DNA from: Pyrrhosoma nymphula
Lineage: Eukaryota > Arthropoda > Insecta > Odonata > Coenagrionidae
Length of the DNA: 64,000 bases
Direction of reading: 5' to 3'
Assembly (NCBI GenBank): GCA_963573305.1
Contig: OY754334.1
Coordinates: forward strand, 31,427,614-31,491,613
Numbering within the stretch: position 1 is the first letter of the stretch; each line of letters starts with the position of its first letter. Shown in pieces: positions 1 to 10,040 of this stretch. The translations under genes were made by a program, and so were the position numbers. The notes beneath the pieces were generated by a model. The model made no database searches and was not told the DNA's origin. It was given only the letters and a program-made list of their open reading frames with translations.

Positions 1-70
1 TAAATGAAGTTTAGAAATTAATACGTTTACACGCTAGGTCTCTAAAATCCAAGTACGTAAAAGAAAAATT

Positions 71-662
71 TTAACTTTGCTCCAAAAGGGCTCTTTCGTC
101 GTTTCCATTTGGAAATTTAACCCACCGTCGTTGTATACGTCGGCATATGGTATGGCTAACAGATCGTATGCACATTGAGGCAGACTTATGGCTCACCAAC
201 AGGAAGAAATCCTGTCCAACACCCTGCTGGTATCCTCCTTCCGCAAAAAATCGTAAACCGACAAGAACCTTCATGCAACGGAAGTAATAGCACTCTCTTT
301 GCTCTGCGACTTTCGAATATTCATAACCGTTGACCATGTGTGTGGATGATGAATTAGAAGCGACATTTCGACATCATTACATAGAATAATACTTACTTTG
401 GTCTGAACGCTCAGTCCTGAAGAACGTCTTCTTCTCAAAGCCGGTGACAGTTCATTGCATATGTACAATGACCTTTGCTGACCCTGGCATAGGTACAACC
501 TTTGCTGACCCTGAAATGTTGGCGAAAATCCTCTTCCCTCGCCTCAAATGGATTGCTTATATCCCGCAAATGCCTACGGTACAGCCTTAACTGACGTGCC
601 TCGTATAAATCCTCCTCAAAAGCGAGCAGCATTCTTCGGTAATTTCCCGTGAATTGCGCCAT
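71..662 (-). pseudogene. PIF/Harbinger transposase (HARBI1-like nuclease) N-terminal fragment
   Basis: Read on the minus strand, the start (MAQFTGNYRRMLLAF, then RLYRRHLRDISNPF and EEDFRQHFRVSKG) resembles the N-terminus of Harbinger DDE nucleases, and the later block VLVGLRFFAEGGYQ...VGQDF...VSHKSASMCI matches the helical region that precedes the catalytic domain in HARBI1-type proteins. The family cuts and pastes DNA with TSD of about 3 bp and normally needs a Myb-like partner. Only about 150 residues remain; the catalytic DDE part is missing. A short tandem duplication near 470-510 (the GTCAGCAAAGG block occurs twice) shifts the frame between RVSKG and NELSPALRRRRSSG. The two good blocks are joined by a credible intron (269-396). 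It lies beyond the LINE 3' end and may be one half of an element whose partner gene is at 7.96-8.31 kb. Family call fairly sure; inactive. Confidence 0.62.
269..396 (-). other. Candidate GT-AG intron in the Harbinger fragment
   Basis: On the minus strand the coding block ending SVQTK is followed directly by GTAAGT, and 128 bases later an AG precedes GTTCTTGTCGG, coding VLVGLRFF. Joining them restores one frame and a continuous Harbinger-like protein (SVQTK/VLVGLRFFAEGG). The donor matches the eukaryotic consensus. This is inference from motif and frame; no transcript is available here. Confidence 0.55.
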
Positions 663-902
663 TTTGAGGACTATTCAAAACCGCGCAGTGTTTCGAGGAT
701 TAGAGGCGCTGTAAGTGAACAAAACACTGTCGTAATGCGTACTTTTCTCCTAAGGAGAAAACTTACGTCGATCTAGCAAGGCCGACGTAACTTGTCTCTC
801 ATCTGGGGCAACCGGAAGGCGCTTCGCCAAGTTACAGACTTGGGTCGGGCGACGAGTTCTCTCCGGGCGTTTCGTGTTCCTCATTTCTCCCGGAGAAACC
901 CG
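663..902 (-). other. LINE 3' untranslated region and junction with the Harbinger fragment
   Basis: Non-coding, GC-richer than the flanks, with inverted pieces such as TTCTCCTAAGGAGAA and CTCTCCGGGCG...CCCGGAGAA. It lies after the LINE ORF2 stop and before the Harbinger start. I see no poly(A)-type tail and no clear target duplication, so the exact LINE 3' end is not fixed. Confidence 0.35.
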
Positions 903-3416
903 TTACAGACTACCGACGGGAGAATATGCTATTTCTATCGCCCGCAGATGTTTTATCGCGTTTTCTGGAGAAATCAAAGTTACTGACTTGGGCCCCAGGT
1001 CCCCCCTGATGTTTAGCCGGTCGCTCACAGCACGGTATCTATCACACTCTGTCAGGAAATGCCTCACAGTAATGGGAGAGTCGCAATCCTCACAATGTGG
1101 TGGAATCTTCTCTTCTGTGAAGAGGTAAGAGTGGGTGAGGGCACAGTGCCCTATCCTCAACCGTGAGATTGCGACTTCTTCCCTGCGAGTCCTCCCGACA
1201 GATGTGGGCCACACTGATGTCACCGGCTTAATGGCGCGTAACTTATTTCCCGCCAGGGATCGCCAGGTTTCTTTCCACTGTTTCAAGGCTACGTTTCTCA
1301 ACGTAGCCTTCAAGTCATCATGGGGTACCAACGCAGATGCAATATTCGCGTCCTGGAGAGCCTTCTTTGCTGCCAGGTCTGCTCTCTCATTGCCGGATAT
1401 TCCCATGTGTCCGGGGACCCACACAAACACGTTTCTCACGTTCCTCTTGTTAAGTGATAGGAACGCGTGATGGATGTCTTGCACAAGTGGGTGGGACGGA
1501 GAAAAGCCGGAAATGGTCTGCAGAGCGCTCATAGAGTCAGTACAGACCATGAAGGACGCATTCCTGCATTTTATACCACCTAGAGCCATCTTTATGGCGA
1601 AGAGTTCCGCTGTGTATACACTACACAGCGTACTTTGCTTCCCACCAATGGCTCCATGGTGGAACGAGAAGACCGCACTTGCACAAGCACCCTCTGACTT
1701 CGATCCGTCCGTGTAAACGGAGATAAAGTCGGAGTGCAGGATCTCACTGAATCTGCGCTGATACTCCATAGCAGTGGTTGATGACTTCTGGCGATCGTGC
1801 AGGTAAAACCTGACCTGAGGTAGTGGTACCCGCCAAGGTGGGTCGGCCGAGGTCCCAACAGAGTACACTTCCGGAAGTGTCAAATCACTACCTTCCATAA
1901 AATCATTAAAAGCAATGCTTAAGGGTCTAGTTTCCCGAGTCCGCATGTTAAAAATATTAAAAAAACGGGGGTTAAAAATTACATTAAAACTAGGATGCGC
2001 ACTCATCGATAAAATCTTTGAAACATAGTTGCACATAAGGATGTTTCGGCGAGTACTCAACGGGGGCTCGCCGGCCTCTGAGTATAGACTCAGGACTGGA
2101 GATGTCCTGAAGGCACCAGTTACCAAACGGAGCCCCGCGTTGTGAACCGTATTAAACGGTTTCAAATAACTCTCGCGCGCCGAAGAGTAAACGAAACACC
2201 CATAATCTCATTTTGAGCGCACCAGTGCTCTGTACAATACAAGCATAGTGGAGCGATCGGCTCCCCACGAATGATTACATAAAAAGCGTAAAATGTTGAA
2301 AACTTTCGAACATCTATTCTTTAAAATCATAATTTGTTCACGCCAATTCAGGCGACAGTCAAAAATTAAACCTAAAAACCGGATCGACTCTGTGTAAGGA
2401 AGAATCCTACCACACAGGCGAAGATCCGGTGGGGGTTCGTATACACGCTTGCAGTGGAAATGGAGGCATTTCGTTTTTTCAGCAGAAAAACGAAAGCCAC
2501 TTCCCTTTGACCATTCGCTGAGTTTATTAAGTCAACTGAATGACTCGTGCAGCACTGGCTAGTTTTGACAACCGGCAGAAAACGGCCAGGTCATCTACAA
2601 ACAGCGATCGCATCACTGGTGCTCTGAAACATTCCGTGACGTCATTAATCGCAATAGCGAAAAGCGTCACGCTCAGTACAGAGCCTTGTGATACCCCGTT
2701 TTCCTGAACATAAAATTGGGATAAGTGATTGCCTATCCTCACTCTAACAACCAGATTAGTTAAAAATATTTTTATAAAAATGGGTAAATTTCCCCTAAAA
2801 CCACTCGTGCAACTTTTTGAATATCATCTATTGGATTGGAGAATTGGGAATACTACAGATTCCCGCCAAGAAGTAGGAAAGCTTCCCTCAGCCCACACCT
2901 GGTTGAGGGTGCGGAGGCAATCCAACGACGCTGTCTCCGGAAGATTCCGTAGAAATGCGTTGTGGACGCCATCCATTCCTGGCGAGGTGTCCTTAGAATC
3001 TGCAATGGCGGACTTCAATTCCCATAGCGAGAATGGCTCATTATTAAGCTGAGGACATTGACTAAAATGCCTATTTTTTCTTTTACTCAGGAAACCAATT
3101 TTATGAAGTTATAAGTTCATTTAGGATCATTTATGGCAAAATTAAGGCAATTTGTTACTGCCTAAAAATGCCTATTTTACCTGTTTATGCCTTTTCCTGC
3201 TAATATCGCCTATTTAAGGTCCTAAAAAAGCAATATTCTTCTCAACGTCACCAATCATCTCCTTATTGCAGAGCTAGTCTGTTAGTTCAGTTTCTTTTTT
3301 AATCTTTCAAGGTTGAAATAATGTCATTAAACTTGCATAAAGAACAATCACCCACAGTATTATTATATAAAGAGTAGAAAAACAACTATGGTCATTTTAC
3401 ATGATGCGTACATGCG

Positions 3417-4222
3417 ATGGTTTCAATTGCCGAAAACTTGTTTGTGAAGGCACCACTCAGTATTGCTAAGTTTAAAGAGATACTGCCCGAAGTTGCTCTG
3501 CCTTCACAGCCAGTATTGATATTATGGGGAACATGGCTAAATACCGCATTATACTCTGCAGATAAAATTATTGAAATACGTGAGGTATGTGACAGGAATA
3601 ATATGCACCTCGGATACATCAGTTCGAACGTCTTTTTCACCCACTTAAAGGTTCACTATTGAAACCGATTTCGCTCATCTTTTATACTACATGTCAATTC
3701 TGTCTAGAAGAAAATTAAGCCATCATGGCACATGAGTAGGTTTTATATAGGCAACAGAATATCTGGATGATGAAGAAGCAAACTGCATTCTCGAATCCAA
3801 AGCTGCAGAGTTGAATCTCGATGTCGACTCAGATCCTACGTTTACCAGATGCAATTTTGGTTAACTACCATCAATCATGTCATCGCTGAAGGAAAATGAA
3901 CTACTCCTTGTGGCAGCTGTGGAAAAAATTCGAAAGGTGGAAAGTGAACTTATTAATATAGCAGCTGATATGGGAGAAGCCTTGATTTGAAAATTAAAGA
4001 AGGTTATGCAAAGGAACCCTGGTTGGGAAGATGTCCAGAAAATTGCATACATTTTATCAAGGGACTTTGGTTGCTCCAGGACCAAAGATGACAGCAGAAG
4101 AACTTGCACCGTTTAAGTATTACCCTATCACCTCGTGTGAGGTTGAGAGGTCATTTTCATACTATAGAAATATCCTGACTGAATCTCGGCATCAGTTTAC
4201 AGAAGAAAATGTAGAGTAATAC
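3417..4222 (+). pseudogene. hAT transposase remnant
   Basis: Two blocks match hAT proteins. At 3417-3650, FKEILPEVALPSQPVLILWGTWLNTALYSADK corresponds to the central region that reads like LP..PV.TRWGTWL in many hAT transposases. At 4010-4219, RNPGWEDVQKIAY, then FKYYPITSCEVERSFSYYRNILTESRHQFTEEN, is the C-terminal dimerisation region (consensus like P.TS.DVERSFS.YK.IL...R..FT.EN). Between them is an acidic, helix-prone stretch (EEANCILESKAAELNLDVD) with several stops. The N-terminal BED finger and the first catalytic Asp are absent. The element is therefore non-autonomous. The family is supported independently by the 8-bp TSD. Confidence 0.72.
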
Positions 4223-4420
4223 ATTTTTGTAAAATGTAATGCAACTTGAAATAAGTAAACCTTTTGTGTTTTATGTTTCTTCAATTTATACGCTAATTTT
4301 ATTGGGAGTTCTATCCTCTTTCCTCTCCATCAGTTTTACCGAAAAGTAAACGTGTATTTCAGCCCAAGCTTTTAAATTTCAGATGCTTCTTTGTGGCAAT
4401 AAGCCGCATTATGTTTCTAG

Positions 4421-4600
4421 CCGGCCACGGTGGTGGCGGGGTAGTCTACGCCTGCTAATCTTGGGATTACGGGTTCGAGTCCCGCCTGAGCGGGTATTTT
4501 ACCACCCAAGGCGTAGATGTATGTCAACTTCTGTTTGTCTGGTCCCTGGAAAACCTGATTACAGGCTTAGCCTTTTGGGATTCCAGGACTCACAGAATTT
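4421..4600 (+). mobile_element. tRNA-type SINE nested in the hAT
   Basis: The head GGCCACGGTGGTGGCGGGG is followed by a clear polymerase III B box, GGTTCGAGTCCCGCC, at about 4471. The body continues CTGAGCGGGTATTTTACCAC. The same body (CTGAGTGGATATTTCACCAC) follows the B box of the minus-strand SINE at 22.6-22.8 kb, so both belong to one family. I could not find a target duplication. A functional tRNA is unlikely: no 7-bp acceptor stem closes the unit. Confidence 0.55.
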
Positions 4601-6090
4601 TCCGAAATGCAAAAAATATTTTAAGCGCCTATTTTAAGTGCCTATTTTGAAATTTTTAGTGCCTATTTAGGCTGCCTATTTTGAAATTTTTAGTGCCTCT
4701 TTAGGCTGCCTATTTTTTCATTTTTAGTGCCTAAATGTCCTCAGCTTACTCATTATATTCGGCAGATTCTCGGCGCTCGGCGAAATTCAATGGGATAGAT
4801 TCTGAGCGTTCCTTGATGGTCAAGAACGCTGCAGAGTGATTGGCGTCACTGCTGATATTGGAAAGTGACTGCCCGAAGACTTCGCTTATCTCCTGGGGTG
4901 CCGTTGCCTTCGATGCAAGAGACACCGTATACTTGCCGTGAACCAGAAATGTTCCTTACCTTGTTCCAAACCTGTGCAAGGGGTGTCCTGTTATTAATGG
5001 ATGAGATATAATTTATCCAGGAGACCTTAGCCTCCTTCACCACACGTCGAGCTCTCGCTCGGATGCCACGGAAGGAGGAAAGATTGGTGGCCGTGGGGAA
5101 TTTATTAAAAATGCGTAAGGCACGTTTACGCTCCTTAATAGCCTTGGCGCACTCTTCATCCACCAAGGTACCGCTGGTCGACGGATGCCGCTGCCCTTCG
5201 ATAATGGGACGCTGCATTTGGCTGCTTCCACTATACTTGCGGTAATCAGCTCAACATTACACTTCCCGGCGCGTTGGTCATTGTACTCAAAACTAAAGGA
5301 AACTTTATAAACAGACCAGTCGGCTTTGCGCACAATCCAGTTGTCCGAGCGAATAAAATCTGGGTTAAAATTCAGTTCAGATTTGATTCAAATAGGAAAG
5401 TGGTCGCTTCCACAGAGATCTGAATGGACGGACATGTTGATTTTGGTGTAGAGACTGCTCGTACAAACACATAAATCAATGGAGGAATACTAACCGTTAA
5501 AAGAATTAAAACGGGTTTTCTCTCCATTATTTAGTAAAAAAAGGTTTCAATCGTTAAAAAAAAAGCTGGCTAAAATTCGTCCTCTCCTGCTGCTATGAGC
5601 CGTAGAACTTCCCCACAGGGGGTCAAGGGCATTGAAATCACCCAATAAAATAAATGGCCTTGGCAACTGATGGACAAGAGCATCTAGATTACCAAGGCTC
5701 ACCGGGGCACCTTCTGGCAGGTAAACGTTGCATAACGTTAATTTCTCACGCGTATGCACGGTCACGGCCACTCCCTGAAACGGGGTGGTCAACTGCACTC
5801 GAGAAGTGTAAAGGGCTTCTCGAACAGCAATACCCACCCCGCCCTGGGCTCGTTGGCCGCTTAGGTCGTCGAACCTATAGACCGTATATCCTTTTAAAAT
5901 GCCCTTGTCCGTAACTTTAAAATGTGTCTCTTGCAGGCAAATGCAAGAGGGTTTAAAATCATTAATTAAAATGGCCAGCTCCTCCTTGTGCCGATAAAAA
6001 CCAGTACAATTCCATTGTAATGTAAAAACTATTATAAATATTTAAAATAAGATAAAATTATAAATTAATTAAAATAAAAATAATTAAAAA

Positions 6091-7275
6091 TCAGAGCAGC
6101 CAATGTCCATCACAGAAAGCAATCAGCGCTTGAAGCGCTGTTTCCTTCCCTTGTTCCGTATTCTCTGGATTTCTGTATCGGAGACAGAAATCCTCGTCCA
6201 TTGCCTCCGGCTGGGCTTTATTCCCGTTGCTGGAGGGACCGGGGGAAGGTGTCTTCTCGCGCCTAGAGGGCGAGACCCCGGTTGTGGTTTTAGGTGGGCT
6301 CTTCTTTGGAGAGCCCGCAGAGGTTATATCCATTTTCTCTTCTGTGACATTCTTTACTTTAGGCGGTTTCACCTGTTTATCGGGCTTATCATTATCCGGT
6401 TCCGTCTGTGTGCCCATTGTGCACATTTTCACGGGAACGGAAGCGACTGATGAAAAAGATTTGGAAAACGTTGGGGCAATCAATTCCCGAAACTTTTTCC
6501 TCGCCTCTAGATACGAGACCTTTTCCAGCGTCTTAATATCCATGATTTTCTTTTCCTCCTGCATCTTGGGACAATCGCGGGAGTACACAGGATGTGCACC
6601 CTCAAAATTGATGCAGGAGGCAGCCGCATCGCACTTGCCCCCGTCGCGTCGTGTTTGTCTTTTCCACAGCGTGGGCAGGTGGCCTTGCCCTCACATCGCG
6701 TAGCGATGTGGCCGAAGCGCTGGGATTGAAAACATCTCATGGGGCTTGGAATGAATGGTCGAACTGGAACCGATTCATACCCAATGAATACCCTGCTAGG
6801 AAGGTTCTCCATGGCGAAGGTGAGGATCACAGATGTGGTGCTCTTCACCTCGTCAACACGGCGACTCATTATTTTCTTACATCCTGTGACGCCTTGGAAC
6901 TCCATCTCCTTGAAGATGTAGTCGTCGTCCAGGTGTAGCAGATCGAAGTGGGAGATAACTCCCCGGCAGGAATTTAAAGTGCGGTGCGGCTCTACGGACA
7001 CTGGAAAATCGTGGAACTTCTTCATTCCTAAGAGCTTCTCACTCTGTAGGTCAGTCGATGTCTCGATTAGTAGTGTTCCGTCCCTAAGTTTTTTAGCAGA
7101 TCGCAGATACTGCCCACAATACTCTCCTTATGAGGAAGGGAGACACTTTCGTGAAGGTCTCGCCTTCCTTCGAAAATTTCATTATCAAATATCGCTTTGA
7201 AGCGCAGAATACACATTCTCCCCCGCCCGTGTCCAGGCGGGATCTTTTTGGAGGTGGAAGATTTGTTTCCGCCAT
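6091..7275 (-). pseudogene. LINE ORF1 (gag-like, zinc-knuckle) pseudogene
   Basis: The ORF starts at 7275 (MAETNLPPPKRSRLDTGGG). RNA-binding gag proteins of this kind coat the LINE RNA. The middle part (SVEPHRTLNSCRGVISHFDL, then VTGCKKIMSRRV and NLPSRVFIGYESVPVRPF) is typical of insect LINE gag. Knuckles follow: CFQSQRFGHIATRC, where the second Cys is Ser; CPRCGKDKHD; and, after a frameshift near 6620, CINFEGAHPVYSRDC, where the second Cys is Phe. Next come PKMQEEKKIMDIK and a basic, Pro/Ser-rich tail to the stop at 6091. Another frameshift near 7125 separates the first 55 residues. Total length is about 395 codons, close to the family norm. The start was chosen because it is the first Met upstream of conserved gag sequence and follows the GC-rich leader. 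Degenerate Cys positions suggest an old copy. Confidence 0.75.
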
Positions 7276-7763
7276 TCCAAATTATTCTTCGTCCCCCGGG
7301 CTCCTAACCCGCCATGGAGCCACACAATTGGGACGCCGCACCACAAACCGGTGCGGTCGCCAGGGCTACAGCACCCTCGAGGTGGTTGTCTTTTTCGGGT
7401 TGGATCTTCGATGCACGGGCCCACCAAACCCGTACATCTCCGACCGCCCTACGCAGACCCCCACCTCCCTGGAACTCGCCACCGTTGAGCTTAACGCCGC
7501 GGAAGCCGATTGACAGGGAGTGGCTAGCTCCCGGCCGCCCGTTTACACAGAATCCGGGGCCAAAGAGGGGTATTGGCCCATAGTCCATACCGGGCATCCG
7601 ACACCCGGCTGGGAACCACGGACCTCACCCTCCAGGATCCCCTTCTCCTCTTTACGGGTCGCCGCACACGGCCAACATGCGGGTGGATCGCAGGCCAGCT
7701 GGTACGGCCGCACACAGACAGTGGACCCACAAATCTGTCCGGACGCATCCCTATGTTGCCTAG
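7276..7763 (-). other. GC-rich LINE 5' leader
   Basis: About 490 bases upstream of the ORF1 start, clearly more GC- and CpG-rich than the rest of the window. Several frames are open by composition alone; none matches a known protein. It joins the structured motif at 7764-7861. LINE promoters of this type are internal to the 5' leader, so this is probably the former promoter region (inference). Confidence 0.5.
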
Positions 7764-7861
7764 GGGTTGGTTTTCGGGGTTTACCTCCACGCCCTTTTAG
7801 TCGCCTCTTACGACAAGCAGGGATACTGCTGGAGTACTCTCCATCCCCCTACCCGCAGGGG
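7764..7861 (-). other. Conserved structured motif at the LINE 5' end
   Basis: On the minus strand the element starts CCCCTGCGGGTAGGGGG, followed by ACTCCAGCAGTATCCCTGC, then GTCGTAAGAGGCGAC. CTGCGGG can pair with CCAGCAG (one mismatch), the enclosed GGGG run can pair with ATCCC (a pseudoknot), and GTCG/CGAC closes a 7-nt loop. A second copy at 20383-20477 keeps these pairings and repairs the mismatch. This suggests selection for RNA structure. Confidence 0.55.
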
Positions 7862-7959
7862 TAATTTTTGACCAAGTTGCCAATGATTGGGGAAGATGAA
7901 GAAGAAGGTAATGGTCATCTCTATGGTGGAATACTGAAATGTGGCTCTGGGGACATTTG

Positions 7960-8310
7960 AGATGCCCCTAGGGAAGGTGACGACGGAAGATCAATGGAGC
8001 GAGCTCATGCATCTGATGAAGATTCATGGCCCCCCCTAAGAGCGTAGAGCAGTGGAAAAGAGTAATGCAGTTTGCAGCGTGTAGTTTAGCTAAATGCTTT
8101 GTGTCCACCCTTGATCCTTTTAAGTGCCCTCTCATTTCGTTAATACAGGCATGGAAAGATCTGAAAAACTAGGCGCGGGCTAAAAATGCTCGGCTTAATA
8201 CCGAGCGCATTAGTACAGGAAATTAGTTGACAGGTTATGCACTCCTGAATTCACTGTTTTCGTCGGCGGATGACACCAATGCAAGGAAAATAGGAGTCCT
8301 GAAAATACCA
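7960..8310 (+). pseudogene. Myb/SANT-like (zeste-type) DNA-binding protein fragment, probable Harbinger partner
   Basis: Short blocks read like the Myb/SANT-type domain used by Harbinger elements and zeste-like regulators: TEDQWSELMHLMKIHGPP near 7980-8035, VEQWKR near 8050, then AWKDLKN and ARAKNARLNTERISTGN at about 8150-8225, each split by stops or indels. In Harbinger transposons such a protein binds the ends and brings in the nuclease. The strand is opposite to the nuclease fragment at 71-662, which is a common arrangement. The LINE at 680-7861 would separate the two genes. Assignment rests on about 60 residues in pieces, so I am only moderately sure. No ends of the Harbinger element were recognised. 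Confidence 0.4.
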
Positions 8311-9424
8311 GTACACTGTGGTAACCTTAATTATTACTTTTACGTGTTATCTTGATGGATGTCTTCAAGAGGTTTTGATGTGCTATAGCTATCGCAAGAA
8401 TGCTCAGTATTTGTCGTCCGAAATTGCTGTAAGGTTTGCAGTTTATTTTAAATTACTTGATATTTCATAGTTTAAATTTTTACCTATCCCAAGCTGTCCA
8501 AAATGTTACATTACCTGCAACATGTCAGGGGCAATATTGAAAGTAGAATGCACACATGCGCTAAAACGGTTATAACTTCCCTATTAAGAACAATAGCGCA
8601 AAGATATGATACAACAATATAAATCTAACATTATCGTATGTAATGCTTAAAAATGGATGGAAAACGTCCAGAATTAACGGAGAAACGATGCCATGAAAAC
8701 AATGATTTTGAAACATTTAAATTACAAATTTTCTCCAAAACGGCGAGATAAATTTTGTTTAAATTTTTACTGGTATTTTTTAACTCATTTCTCTTCATCA
8801 CAAGGTACTTGGAATGATTGTGCCCTCTTTATATTCACGTGAAAAATAGTCAAAGTAAGCCCTGCAGCAGCAGCAGCGCTCAATTTGGTTGAAAATAATT
8901 ATTCCATGTATATGAAACACTGAATTTACAACAAAAGTATTTAAACAAAAAACATGCAATATGACTTAATTGTTGAACTGGAAATATTTATAAATAAAGA
9001 AACACAAAGAGACAGGAAATAATAAATGCAAAATAACAATTTTTCAAAAGTTTAACTACAAATATCTCAAAAACCGGCAAATAGATTTGCTTAAATATTG
9101 TTAAACAGAGCAAAGAAACCTTTAAAAACAATAAGACAATAGTAGACTCAATGTGTCCTCCTTGTAAACGGAGATATGGCATCTAAATTAATACGCTGCA
9201 AGCGACACTACACCCCCCGCCGAGTATATTATTTATTTCACAGCAAAGATTGTTGCAAGAAAAACGTGCTGTCTCAGGTGACAACGCCAATGCTTCTTCT
9301 ACTGAAAATTGAAAGAAAAACTTGGAAAACATTCACCTTATTGCCTGCACATGAGAACAAACAATTTAATGTTTATGAACAATTTTCTCGAAAACCGGGA
9401 AATAGATCTTCTCAGATAGATTTA
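8311..9424. other. AT-rich stretch with degenerate repeated segments, no gene
   Basis: No coding signal. A loosely conserved segment recurs at about 8729 (TTCTCCAAAACGGCGAGATA), 9061 (ATCTCAAAAACCGGCAAATAG) and 9381 (TTCTCGAAAACCGGGAAATAG), spaced about 330 and 320 bases apart, each followed by AT-rich sequence. It may be an old tandem or an internally repeated transposon. Confidence 0.35.
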
Positions 9425-10040
9425 TATTTGTAGGGTGCGTCGACGGCATGGTCATTTTGCACCACAACGCGTCATATTTATCAAAAACGTATGTGTTCCA
9501 AAAATAGGAAATAAAATACAATAATTGGCATAGATCAATACGTCAAGGGTAAAGTACTTTTACATTCTTAAAATATTATTAAAAAGGCCAGTCTCATTAA
9601 AAAACATTATTACGCGGCTCAGGGCATTTGGTTCATCGCCAAAGATGGCTCCTATGTCTCCTACAAGCTGCAGTCTGTTCCGCTCGTACCGGTATCTGTC
9701 ACACTCCGTCAGGATGTCGTATGCTGAGAGGACAGTCGCATTCATCACACCGAGGTGGTATTTTCTCTTCGGTGAAGAGAAAGGAGTGGGTCAAAGGGCA
9801 GTACCCTATCCTTTATCGTGCGATGACGACTTCCTCTCGGCGACTCTTCCTGACGGATGAGAGCCACGCTGACACTACCGGTTTAATCCCGCGCAGTTTA
9901 TTATAGTTAATAATTATTAGTGGCGAGTGTCCAAGATTCCTTCCTCTGCTCTAGGGCTAGCTTTCTCAATATAGATTTCAGGTCTTCGGAGGGAACCCGT
10001 GACATTGTTAACTCCTCCATGTCGACTGCCTCCTCCGCAA
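9425..10040 (-). mobile_element. 5'-truncated LINE 3' end, copy 1
   Basis: Minus-strand remnant of the RNase H C-terminus and tail of a LINE related to, but distinct from, the one at 0.7-7.9 kb. It reads ALVDMEELTMSRVPSEDLKSILRKLALEQRKESW (with gaps), then RLIT-like tail residues ILTECDRYRYERNRLQLVGDIG and ALSRVIMFFNETGLFNN. About 120 bases of 3' UTR follow, ending in GCCGTCGACGCACCCTACAA. The second copy at 15393-16110 shares the coding tail, UTR and end. A 5' truncation near 10040 is typical of LINE insertions. Confidence 0.65.

Larger units (their letters stand above)
3045..4748 (+). mobile_element. hAT transposon inserted in the LINE RT, 8-bp TSD
   Basis: The ends are 15-bp inverted repeats: TAAGCTGAGGACATT at 3045 and its complement AATGTCCTCAGCTTA ending at 4748. 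Directly outside are CTCATTAT (3037-3044) and CTCATTAT (4749-4756), a perfect 8-bp duplication, the hallmark of hAT elements. Subterminal sequence carries many copies of GCCTATTT near both ends (3070-3230, 4620-4735), likely transposase contact repeats. Length is 1,704 bp, shorter than an autonomous hAT of about 3 kb, and it contains a degraded transposase and a SINE. Removing it rejoins the LINE RT frame (SLWELKSAIAD). Confidence 0.9.
903..6050 (-). pseudogene. LINE ORF2 polyprotein pseudogene (endonuclease, RT, RNase H)
   Basis: Endonuclease: LQWNC...EELAILINDF near 6020-5960, SCICLQETHFK, then ILLGDFNALDPLWGS near 5610 and DLCGSDHFPI near 5420, the APE-type residues E, D, N and SDH. Linker: WWMKSAPRL near 5170, then KAIKERKRALRIFNKFPTA. 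RT: KSAIADSKDTSPGMDGVHN and WRESVVFPIL at 3018-2830, then a jump to FYVQENGVSQGSVLS and SLFVDDLAV (2740-2590). The segment that should carry motif A is missing, so the enzyme cannot polymerise. RNase H: VYTDGSKSEG, SVYTAELFAIKMA, VCTDSMSAL and GNERADLAAKKAL at 903-2165 (420 codons open), so all acidic residues are kept. The ORF ends after ENAIKHLRAIEI. The hAT at 3045-4748 splits the RT. Frame changes occur near 5560, 5180 and 2170. Domain calls are firm. Confidence 0.8.
680..7861 (-). mobile_element. RNase H-bearing LINE (I/Loa/Ingi-like), interrupted by a hAT element
   Basis: Minus-strand non-LTR retrotransposon with the order 5' structured leader, gag-like ORF1 with zinc knuckles, APE-type endonuclease, reverse transcriptase and RNase H. 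That order is known for the I, Loa and Ingi group; the exact clade is inference. Without the 1.7-kb hAT (3045-4748) it is about 5.5 kb, the usual length for the group. It is dead: ORF1 has at least two frameshifts, the endonuclease has a shift in an A-run near 5560, and the RT has lost the stretch that should carry motif A. The 5' end is probably the CCCCTGCGGG motif at 7861; the 3' end is uncertain. It seems to lie between two halves of a Harbinger element. Confidence 0.8.

Noticed and set aside
4470..4486. B-box GGTTCGAGTCCC as part of a tRNA gene
   Set aside because: No closing acceptor stem or proper anticodon arm; same sequence recurs as a SINE at 22.75 kb.
7130..7864. Several plus-strand open frames of 80-127 codons
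   Set aside because: They lie antisense to the LINE leader and ORF1 start; openness is explained by GC-rich composition.
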